A stretch of 58,202 nt of DNA, from the IMG/VR virus record IMGVR_UViG_3300023094_000011, positions 1-58,202 of that record; one strand, written 5' to 3'. Positions 1 to 6,063 of this stretch are shown here, in pieces. The translations under genes were made by a program, and so were the position numbers. The stretch is from a virus. A model generated the notes under the pieces. It worked only from the letters and a program-made list of their open reading frames with translations. It made no database searches and was not told the origin of the DNA. Each line of letters starts with the position of its first letter. Within the stretch, counting starts at the first letter, position 1.

Positions 1-127
1 GCTTGTCTAATCTGGTCTGGGTAAAGGCTAACGAGCATATTTTAAAGACGTTTAAGGTGGTGATAGGTGCTATGAAATCTCAAGAAAAACACTATTCAAC
101 CGGCGCCGTTGCTCGCGCCGTAGGTTG
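1..127. repeat. Terminal direct repeat, left copy
   Basis: Bases 1-127 are identical to 58076-58202. The length equals a common maximal assembly k-mer, so this is most simply an assembly overlap marking a circular or circularly permuted genome of 58,075 bp rather than a biological terminal repeat. Confidence 0.95.
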
Positions 128-347
128 CTCGCGCTGGACAGTGGCCCGCTATCTTCAGGACAAAGGCATCAAGCCAAAACCAGGATTTAGACATCACTTT
201 TCAGAGCGTGAATATCGTATCCTAGTGAATCGCTTGAAAGCTGCGCACAAACGATACCCTCACCATCCCCGACGCTACGAACGAGTTGTAAACGGCAATC
301 ACCGAGTCTTTGAAGTTCAAGATTTGGGATGTTTTGCACCAAGTTAG
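72..347 (+). CDS. Small MerR/excisionase-like HTH protein
   Basis: 91-aa basic protein. Residues 9-30 (STGAVARAVGCSRWTVARYL) look like a MerR- or excisionase-type helix-turn-helix, followed by a basic region. The ATG at 72 is preferred because GGTGG and AGGTG stretches lie just upstream. A TTG at 3 would extend it by 23 residues. It is divergent from the GIY-YIG gene, whose start codon falls in the same repeat, only about 34 bp away on the circle. A terminator follows directly. Role as a DNA-binding regulator is inferred; the target is unknown. Confidence 0.65.
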   Translation: MKSQEKHYSTGAVARAVGCSRWTVARYLQDKGIKPKPGFRHHFSEREYRILVNRLKAAHKRYPHHPRRYERVVNGNHRVFEVQDLGCFAPS

Positions 348-356
348 GACTTCTTG

Positions 357-393
357 AACCGCTCCCTTAAAATCCAATAGGGCGCGGTTTTTT
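357..393 (+). terminator. Rho-independent terminator after the HTH gene
   Basis: AACCGCTCCC (357-366) pairs with GGGCGCGGTT (380-389) with one mismatch, followed by a T run to 393. It sits 10 bases after the HTH stop codon. Confidence 0.8.
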
Positions 394-406
394 GCGTTCC
401 AAGAAA

Positions 407-464
407 CGTTATGGGAAATCCCATAACGGGATGTGAAGCACAGCTATCTGTGACAGTAGCATCC
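407..464 (+). ncRNA. Structured RNA: two hairpins before a terminator
   Basis: CGTTATGGG (407-415) pairs perfectly with CCCATAACG (420-428) across a 4-base loop. Immediately after, GGATG (429-433) pairs with CATCC (460-464) and encloses a second perfect stem, CACAG/CTGTG (439-452). A terminator follows at 471-502. No credible coding frame crosses it, so a small stable RNA or a structured 5' element is likely. Family unknown. Confidence 0.5.
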
Positions 465-470
465 ACCCGA

Positions 471-502
471 CCGCGCAGTGTGTTTGCGCTGCGCGGTTTT
501 TT
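471..502 (+). terminator. Strong rho-independent terminator
   Basis: CCGCGCAG (471-478) pairs perfectly with CTGCGCGG (489-496), then six T residues. It ends the structured RNA at 407-464 and lies just before a tRNA-like fold. Confidence 0.85.
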
Positions 503-505
503 ATA

Positions 506-571
506 AGCATCGTGCCGAATGGTGACGGGCCGGTTGCCCCGGATATGTAGGTTCAAATCCTATCGGTGCTC
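506..571 (+). tRNA. Short tRNA-like element with truncated anticodon arm
   Basis: A 7-bp acceptor stem is formed by AGCATCG (506-512) and CGGTGCT (564-570). The T arm is canonical: GTAGG, loop TTCAAAT, CCTAT. A 3-bp D stem CCG/CGG encloses AATGGTGA. The anticodon region is only CCGG-TTGCC-CCGG, giving a 4-bp stem and 5-base loop instead of 5 and 7. The element is about 65 nt, too short for a standard elongator tRNA. It could be a degenerate tRNA, a tRNA decoy, or a tRNA altered to escape anticodon nucleases. Confidence 0.4.
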
Positions 572-574
572 TTC

Positions 575-612
575 GCTGTCGTGGAACTTCAGTGTGGCGA
601 CAGCACTTTTTA
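575..612 (+). terminator. Terminator between the two tRNA-like elements
   Basis: GCTGTCG (575-581) pairs with CGACAGC (598-604), followed by AC and five T residues (607-611). Confidence 0.65.
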
Positions 613-613
613 T

Positions 614-721
614 AGCGCGGTGGCAGACCGGAAATGCTACTCAGGCACCCGACGTTTTAGGTGAAGGTGAGTCTCGAACGCACAGCCAGTAGAGGCAGAG
701 GGTTCGATTCCCTCCCGCGCA
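614..721 (+). tRNA. tRNA-like element with enlarged anticodon loop
   Basis: GCGCGG (615-620) pairs with CCGCGC (715-720). The T arm is canonical: GAGGG, TTCGATT, CCCTC (698-714). The D stem is GCA/TGC (623-637) with GG in its loop, and T621-G622 occupy the U8-G9 positions. The anticodon stem would be ACTCA (639-643)/TGAGT (668-672), but the loop is 24 bases and contains its own CACC/GGTG pairing and a TTTTAGG stretch. About 108 nt in all, longer than normal type II tRNAs. An insertion-bearing or degenerate Leu-type tRNA is possible. Confidence 0.4.
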
Positions 722-754
722 TTTGGTCGAAAATCACTGGTCGACCACTTATTT

Positions 755-841
755 ATGTCTCCCACCACCCTACTCCACATCTCCTGCGACGCAATGGCGC
801 TGTTGGTTCTGGGTGTGGGGATGGTGGCGGGGTGGTTATGA
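755..841 (+). CDS. Possible 28-aa hydrophobic peptide
   Basis: A short frame encodes 28 residues ending in a hydrophobic stretch (MALLVLGVGMVAGWL). Its stop overlaps the start of the next gene as ATGA, a pattern typical of translational coupling in this genome. It could be a one-segment membrane peptide or a leader. No family is recognised and the ribosome site is weak. Confidence 0.3.
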   Translation: MSPTTLLHISCDAMALLVLGVGMVAGWL

Positions 842-1050
842 AACGAAATCTTCTTCTTTGTGGCGGTGCTATCAACCCGATGGCCCTTGTCGGCTCGGCC
901 CCTGGTCGCAAAGTGGCAACCGTTGGCGAGGCGCCGGAACCGCTCATCAATTCTGAGGGCGACGACTTGAACGCCCCGAAACTGCCGCCGATGAACTGGC
1001 CAAAAAATGAACTGAATCGAGCGGCACGACGTGCGATGAAAAAGCGATGA
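838..1050 (+). CDS. Small hypothetical protein
   Basis: 70 aa, with a short N-terminal apolar stretch (NLLLCGGAINPMALVG) and a basic C terminus (RAARRAMKKR). The ATG at 838 is chosen because the frame upstream runs through the tRNA-like element. It precedes the holin gene by about 30 bp and may belong to the lysis operon. No family recognised. Confidence 0.5.
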   Translation: MKRNLLLCGGAINPMALVGSAPGRKVATVGEAPEPLINSEGDDLNAPKLPPMNWPKNELNRAARRAMKKR

Positions 1051-1080
1051 CCTCCCCCGTGCTGAAAGCGAGGCGAAATT

Positions 1081-1473
1081 ATGAACAAATTTGATTTTGC
1101 AGCCGATGTTATCAAAGCATCCCCGCTGGCCCGACTAACTGACCGCGCGTTCCTGATGCCGGTGATTTTCGTCTGCCTCGTGTGGATAGCTGCTCTCAGC
1201 AACAAGACGAGCATCGACAAGGCTATCGACTTTACGAAGTGGATTATCGTCACGTTCATTGGAGCCGAGAAGGGCAAGGACGCGCTGACCTCGTGGGCGG
1301 CTCTAGTTGGTGGCACGCCTCAGACCGTAACGGCGGGCGGCAATTTGAGCATGAACGAGGCGCCCGTTACGGGATTCCCCGCAACGGAAAATGCAAGCAT
1401 AAAACCCGATTCTGAGCGTGAGGGGCCCGACCTTTCGCCCACCCCTACTAATAACGGGCCGGTGGATTTCTAA
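1081..1473 (+). CDS. Putative holin
   Basis: 130 aa. A clear membrane segment spans residues 23-40 (FLMPVIFVCLVWIAALS) and a weaker hydrophobic stretch lies near 53-62. The C-terminal half is hydrophilic and Pro/Thr-rich. Its stop overlaps the endolysin start (TAATG), the usual holin-endolysin arrangement. The start is preceded by AAATT rather than a purine-rich ribosome site. Role inferred from topology and position; a membrane chaperone of lysis is also possible. Confidence 0.6.
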   Translation: MNKFDFAADVIKASPLARLTDRAFLMPVIFVCLVWIAALSNKTSIDKAIDFTKWIIVTFIGAEKGKDALTSWAALVGGTPQTVTAGGNLSMNEAPVTGFPATENASIKPDSEREGPDLSPTPTNNGPVDF

Positions 1474-2276
1474 TGACTAAATCCGAACTTATTCAAATCG
1501 TCGTCGCCAAAGCCAAGGACGAACTGGGCGTCAAGGAAACCAACGACAACTCCGGCACTCGCGTCAAGCAATATCAGGCGGCCACAACGTTAGGTGGTTC
1601 GCATTGGCCTTGGTGCGCGGCGCTAGTGAGCTGGTGCATCAAGGAAGCCGAGAAGAAGACTGGTCTTGATATTCCATGGTCATTTTCGGCATCGTGTGAT
1701 GTTCTATGGGCAGATGGTCGATCACGTGCCATTATCCGCAGCTCTCCGCAAGTTGGAGACGTGTTTCTCGTGAAAGCCAAAAAGGGCAACGGCTACTCGA
1801 CTGCCGATGCTATCCACACCGGCTTCGTTGTTGGCGTCCATGGCCCCAAGTTCACCACCGTTGAAGGGAATACCAATGACGATGGAGGGCGCGAGGGTGT
1901 GGCTGTCTTGGGTCATACCCGCGATGTGGGCGAACGATATGCCTTCATCCGATGGGTAGACGACGTGAAGTTCCCCGTCGCAGTCGCAGAGAAACCCTGG
2001 TCTGTTGTTGTCGAGGAAGACGGACGCAAGACGCCGTTAACCGCGATTCTGGTCAACGGCACCAACTATATCGGCGCCCGCGACTTTGCTACCGCCTTGC
2101 GCCTCAGTTCGTCGTGGGATGCCGAAGATGGGCAAGTGCTGATTGCGAAGCGCCCTGTGCCAGCGCAGCCACGGTTATTCGATGGACGTGCTTACTTCCC
2201 GGTTCGGGTGCTGGCTGAACATGCAGGGCGCGTTGTGGAAGCTGACACGGCAAAACGTGTGGTTTTGATAGCGTAG
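1473..2276 (+). CDS. Endolysin: CHAP-type amidase or endopeptidase with stalk-like C-terminal domain
   Basis: 267 aa. Residues 1-165 form a CHAP/NlpC-like cysteine peptidase: catalytic Cys48 in WPWCAALVSWC, His115 in AIHTGFVVG, and a polar third position around Glu131/Asn133 in VEGNTN. It would cut peptide bonds in host peptidoglycan once the holin opens the membrane. Residues 185-267 resemble the copper amine oxidase N-like stalk domain (VNGTNYIGARDFATALRL, then FPVRVLAEHAGRVVEAD), likely a wall-binding or spacer module. No signal peptide is seen. Confidence 0.8.
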   Translation: MTKSELIQIVVAKAKDELGVKETNDNSGTRVKQYQAATTLGGSHWPWCAALVSWCIKEAEKKTGLDIPWSFSASCDVLWADGRSRAIIRSSPQVGDVFLVKAKKGNGYSTADAIHTGFVVGVHGPKFTTVEGNTNDDGGREGVAVLGHTRDVGERYAFIRWVDDVKFPVAVAEKPWSVVVEEDGRKTPLTAILVNGTNYIGARDFATALRLSSSWDAEDGQVLIAKRPVPAQPRLFDGRAYFPVRVLAEHAGRVVEADTAKRVVLIA

Positions 2277-2327
2277 AGGCTGGAGCGAAACGGATTCCCG
2301 CGTTGCGGGGCTAAGGTGAAATATCAA

Positions 2328-2582
2328 ATGCCAGAATCTGATGATCCGGAATATCTCGAGAGATGGAGCCGTGAAAAGACAAAGCAGATTGCCGCGATGG
2401 ATCGGCTGATGTTTCGGTTAACCCTTGCTTTTGGCTGGCTGGCTGGCTTGTCCATCGCTGCAACGAAGGGCAATTATTTTCTCTTGGCGTTTTCTCTAGG
2501 TCTTACCATTATTTATTGCATCGCTTTGAGAAGGGATGATTCGGGACGAGTAATGATTAGCCCAACTCATTCAAAGCCGTAA
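2328..2582 (+). CDS. Small two-segment membrane protein
   Basis: 84 aa with a charged N terminus (about 30 residues) and two adjacent hydrophobic segments (LTLAFGWLAGLSIAA and YFLLAFSLGLTIIYCIA). The ATG at 2328 is preferred over GTG at 2316 because AAGGTG lies 9 bases upstream of it. Downstream of the endolysin, so an additional holin or antiholin is possible. No family recognised. Confidence 0.55.
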   Translation: MPESDDPEYLERWSREKTKQIAAMDRLMFRLTLAFGWLAGLSIAATKGNYFLLAFSLGLTIIYCIALRRDDSGRVMISPTHSKP

Positions 2583-2704
2583 GAAACTCCCACCACCTCT
2601 CCGGAAATCTTGGCAGAAGACGGAGAGATGGGGACCGAACAACCTGGATAAGAGGCTGCTCGATGCTGACCATTTTAGCATTAGCGGAACGACATGTATA
2701 AACC

Positions 2705-3100
2705 ATGAGTGAGAACTTTGAGCCACGACTCGTAGCGGTGGAAAAAGATATCGAATATTTGCGCCGCTCGGTTGTGGATCATAACGCGGTGGTGAAGCTC
2801 ATTGAGCCAATCCGTGAAGAGCAAGCCAAGCAGGCTTCTGCGATCACCGATCTGGCGCGCGATATGAGCCTCATGGCTGCTGCCAATAAGACAACGAACG
2901 AGACGGTCCAGGGTGTGCTTAAAACCTACAACGACGGTCTGGTGGCCGCAGCCAATGCCGAAAAGGAGCGATTAAAGAGTGCGACCGTAGGGGCCGTTTT
3001 TGAGAAGGCTTCAAAGACATTGGCCCAATTTACAGCCGCAGGGGGTGGGATAGTTCTTCTCTATGCAGTCGCACGTTGGATACTCACAAACACACCCTGA
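2705..3100 (+). CDS. Coiled-coil protein with C-terminal membrane anchor
   Basis: 131 aa. A long helical, heptad-like region (residues 5-95) ends in one hydrophobic segment (AAGGGIVLLYAVARWIL). This layout recalls XhlA-type hemolysin/holin partners. The position inside the lysis cluster supports a lysis role, but this is inference. The next gene starts inside its 3' end. Confidence 0.5.
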   Translation: MSENFEPRLVAVEKDIEYLRRSVVDHNAVVKLIEPIREEQAKQASAITDLARDMSLMAAANKTTNETVQGVLKTYNDGLVAAANAEKERLKSATVGAVFEKASKTLAQFTAAGGGIVLLYAVARWILTNTP

Positions 3101-3884
3101 CGCGCGCCTTCTCATTGCAGAGGACGATCTGGATATGCTCAGCATCTATACGCTAGAGCTATCGATGGCTGGCATTCCGGCTCATTTGGTCCAAAGCAGT
3201 GCGGAGGCGCTGGAAAAGGTCAAGGAAAGAGCCGCAAAGGGTGACTGCTACGACCTCATTATCAGCGACCTGCTGTTCAAGGGCGAAGAACTGAGCGGCG
3301 TGGGGTTGGCCGAGCAGATCAGGGCTATTCCCTGCAACACCGCGATTATTTTCTTGACCTCGCGTCACGAGCAGAATATCAACATCCCATGTGCCCTACT
3401 CAATGTGCTTGACGTGTGGCACAAGCCCGAAGATTTACCCGACCTCACTAAAAATATCATGGCGTTCTTCAAACAAAAAAAAGGCGAGGCGGCAAAGTCA
3501 GTGGCCTCTCCGGAAGCGATCCCCCTGCAACGAACCCCTGCGCCGCGCGACTGGCAGCAAAGGATTCTCTCCTTCATGCCCGTTTTCCTGATGCTGCTGG
3601 TTTTGTCTGTCGGGATGAACGGCTTCATGCTCTATCGCTCCGTTTACACGGTTGGGGCGATGCGAGATATCCAGAGGTATGTGGTCGAAAAGAGTGCGAC
3701 CACGAATGTTATGCCGGGGCTTCATCGTGTCACGGTGCCTGACATCGTGGCTGGGTATTCGAAGCTGAAAGATGGTAGAGCGCGCATCGTTTTGGAGTTT
3801 TCACCTGCTGACTCAAAAGTGGCGGAAGATTTGGCGGCAAAGCGCGAAGAGCCGCTTTGGGTTTCGGTGACACGGGAGAAGTAG
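3063..3884 (+). CDS. Response-regulator receiver domain fused to a membrane anchor
   Basis: 273 aa. Residues 15-135 are a CheY-like receiver with all key positions: acidic pair Asp21-Asp22 (IAEDD), phosphoacceptor Asp69 (DLIISDLL), Thr99 (IIFLTS) and Lys121-Pro122. A linker leads to a transmembrane segment at 168-191 and an 80-residue C-terminal domain of unknown fold. Topology suggests a cytoplasmic receiver tethered to the membrane. No histidine kinase is in the window, so phosphorylation would depend on a host kinase. It starts 38 bases inside the previous gene and precedes terminase. Confidence 0.75.
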   Translation: MQSHVGYSQTHPDARLLIAEDDLDMLSIYTLELSMAGIPAHLVQSSAEALEKVKERAAKGDCYDLIISDLLFKGEELSGVGLAEQIRAIPCNTAIIFLTSRHEQNINIPCALLNVLDVWHKPEDLPDLTKNIMAFFKQKKGEAAKSVASPEAIPLQRTPAPRDWQQRILSFMPVFLMLLVLSVGMNGFMLYRSVYTVGAMRDIQRYVVEKSATTNVMPGLHRVTVPDIVAGYSKLKDGRARIVLEFSPADSKVAEDLAAKREEPLWVSVTREK

Positions 3885-3929
3885 CGCGAGTTCCGGCTTG
3901 CGGTTACTGTGCAGTAGAGAGGGATTACG

Positions 3930-4436
3930 ATGGAAGCGATACAGGAAAATCCACAAAAATCCATATCTGATCGACTTAAAGAGGTTCTCGGGACCCTCTC
4001 GGTTGACCAGATGCGTTTTGTCGCGGCAATGCAGCATACGGCCTCTAAAAAGGAAGCTGCCGAAGCTGTTGGCTTAGAGCCCAACACGGTTTACAAGTGG
4101 CCTAAAATTGTGGACGAAGCCATTTTGATAGCAGCGAAGCAAAGAGAAGAATCTGCGCGCGAAATGGCCTCAAAGTACCTTTTGAAGGCGATGAATGTCA
4201 AAGTTGGCGCCCTGGATAGCGAGGATGAAGTGCTAAGGCAACGCGCCGCAACTGAGATTATCGAGTGGAATTTGGGCAAAGCAACTCAGAAACAGGAGGT
4301 GACTGGAAAAGATGGTGGACCAATTGAACTTACCGACACAGAACGAGCTAAACGCCTTGACTTCTTACTTAACGCCGCAAGAACTCGCAGAAGTCGAGCA
4401 GATTCTGAGGGCGGCGGCGGGGATGGCGGAGAATGA
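3930..4436 (+). CDS. terS: Terminase small subunit
   Basis: 168 aa. An N-terminal HTH-like region (FVAAMQHTASKKEAAEAVG, then PNTVYKWPKIV) resembles the DNA-recognition domain of phage terminase small subunits, followed by a helical oligomerisation region and a Gly/Asp-rich tail. Its 3' end overlaps the large-subunit gene by 125 bases in another frame. It would select phage DNA for packaging. Confidence 0.75.
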   Translation: MEAIQENPQKSISDRLKEVLGTLSVDQMRFVAAMQHTASKKEAAEAVGLEPNTVYKWPKIVDEAILIAAKQREESAREMASKYLLKAMNVKVGALDSEDEVLRQRAATEIIEWNLGKATQKQEVTGKDGGPIELTDTERAKRLDFLLNAARTRRSRADSEGGGGDGGE

Positions 4437-5907
4437 TTTAGAGTGGTTACCTTTTCCCGGTCCTCAAACAGACGCCTATTATTCAGAGGCCGATGAACTT
4501 CTGTATGGTGGTGCGGCTGGCGGTGGGAAGACTGACCTGATTCTTGGACTTGCAGGGACCGGCCACCGCAACAGCATCGTATTTCGCCGCGTCTTTCCAT
4601 CAATGCGGGGCATTATCGAGCGTTCCCGTGAGGTTTACAACTGCCGAGCCGATACGCACGCCAGAGACAGCTACAATGAAAGCCTTCATATCTGGCGCCT
4701 GACCGATGGCCGTGTAATCGAGTTCGGTTCGATGCAGCACGAGAAAGATAAAGAGGATTATCGGGGCCGCCCCCATGATCTTTACGCATGGGATGAAGTT
4801 ACCGAGTTCACGGAATCGCAGTTTCGTTTTGTGAACGCCTGGAATCGCACCACGCGCCCGAATCAGCGTTGCCGGATCGTTGCGACCTGTAACCCGCCAA
4901 CAACATCAGAGGGCCGTTGGATCATTAAGTATTGGGCACCGTGGCTCGACGATAAGCACCCGAACCCGGCCCGCGTCGGTGAGTTGCGATGGTTTGCTTC
5001 TATCGGCGGAAAGGATAAGGAGGTTGAGAATGGGGAGCCTTTTGAACACGAGGGCGAGGTCGTCTATCCGCGTTCACGCACCTTCATCCCAGCTTTGCTG
5101 AGCGATAACCCCGCGTTAGAGAATTCAGGCTACCGGGCCACGCTACAAGGATTGCCTGAGCCGTTGCGCTCCCAGATGCTCAAAGGCGATTTCAAAGCGG
5201 GCATGAGGGATAGCGCGTGGCAGGTCATTCCGACCGCATGGATTGACGCCGCAATAGAGCGATGGAAGAAGACGCCGAAGCCTGACGTGCCGATGACGAC
5301 GCTGGGCACAGATCCTTCGCGTGGCGGCGATGATTTCGTTTTGGCGCCGCGCTATGGGAATTGGTTTGACAGGCTTGAGGTTCACACTAGGGCGACGGTT
5401 GGCAGTGAGATTGACGGCCCTATCGGTGCGAAGTTGGTTGTGGATGCTCACAAGGAAGGTGCGGAAATTAATCTCGATGGCATCGGAATCGGAACATCGG
5501 TTTACGACCAGTTGAAAGATATGCCCGGTCTAAAAGTGCATACTATTAACGTGGCGATGCCCGCGATGGAATACGATGCGCGTGGTGAACTGGTGCCGAT
5601 GTTCGATAAGACGGGCCGGTTCAAACTGACCAATATTCGCACGGCCACGTTGTGGAAATTACGCGAGGCACTTGACCCAGAATCGGGACAAGATTTGTGC
5701 TTGCCCGATGATGACGAGATGCGCGCTGATTTGACCGCGCCGATTTACAAGGTGACGGCGGCGGGCTACGTAGTGGAGCCAAAGCACGGGCCAGGTTCAA
5801 TCAGCGAGAGGCTGGGGCGTTCACCGGGCAAAGGAGACGCGATTGCGTTGGCGAACTGGATTGTCCCGACTGTGCCCAAGTTCGAACTTATCATGGTCTC
5901 AGGCTAA
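4312..5907 (+). CDS. terL: Terminase large subunit
   Basis: 531 aa. The ATPase has a Walker A at residues 66-74 (GGAAGGGKT) and a Walker B ending Asp161-Glu162 (DLYAWDEV). The C-terminal RNase-H-like nuclease has an acidic site near Asp334 (GTDPSRGGDD) and a second in NLDGIGIG. It drives DNA into the prohead and cuts the concatemer. A strong ribosome site AGGAGGTG lies 10 bases before the ATG, which explains the deep overlap with terS. Confidence 0.93.
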   Translation: MVDQLNLPTQNELNALTSYLTPQELAEVEQILRAAAGMAENDLEWLPFPGPQTDAYYSEADELLYGGAAGGGKTDLILGLAGTGHRNSIVFRRVFPSMRGIIERSREVYNCRADTHARDSYNESLHIWRLTDGRVIEFGSMQHEKDKEDYRGRPHDLYAWDEVTEFTESQFRFVNAWNRTTRPNQRCRIVATCNPPTTSEGRWIIKYWAPWLDDKHPNPARVGELRWFASIGGKDKEVENGEPFEHEGEVVYPRSRTFIPALLSDNPALENSGYRATLQGLPEPLRSQMLKGDFKAGMRDSAWQVIPTAWIDAAIERWKKTPKPDVPMTTLGTDPSRGGDDFVLAPRYGNWFDRLEVHTRATVGSEIDGPIGAKLVVDAHKEGAEINLDGIGIGTSVYDQLKDMPGLKVHTINVAMPAMEYDARGELVPMFDKTGRFKLTNIRTATLWKLREALDPESGQDLCLPDDDEMRADLTAPIYKVTAAGYVVEPKHGPGSISERLGRSPGKGDAIALANWIVPTVPKFELIMVSG

Positions 5908-5910
5908 ATT

Positions 5911-6060
5911 ATGGAAAACGAAAAACAACTCTCGCAAATCGGGCTCGTCGCGGTGATCATTATTGCCTTTGCCCTACCCTTCGTCCTGACGGTGTGGCTG
6001 GCTGGCTGGGGTTGGGCTGGCGTCGCGTGGCATTACATGCGTCAGGGATGGGGCGGCTAA
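5911..6060 (+). CDS. Small membrane protein between terminase and portal
   Basis: 49 aa with one hydrophobic segment (GLVAVIIIAFALPFVLTVWL) and a Trp/Gly-rich C terminus. It fills the gap between terL and portal exactly, and both it and the portal gene start with TAAATTATG and lack a clear Shine-Dalgarno. No family recognised. Confidence 0.55.
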   Translation: MENEKQLSQIGLVAVIIIAFALPFVLTVWLAGWGWAGVAWHYMRQGWGG

Positions 6061-6063
6061 ATT

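Noticed and set aside
344-556. Minus-strand frame over the RNA-rich region
   Set aside because: It runs through two terminators and the tRNA-like fold; composition is not protein-like.
753-1316. Minus-strand frame across the lysis region
   Set aside because: It crosses holin and the small gene at 838, lacks a ribosome site and has no recognisable domain.
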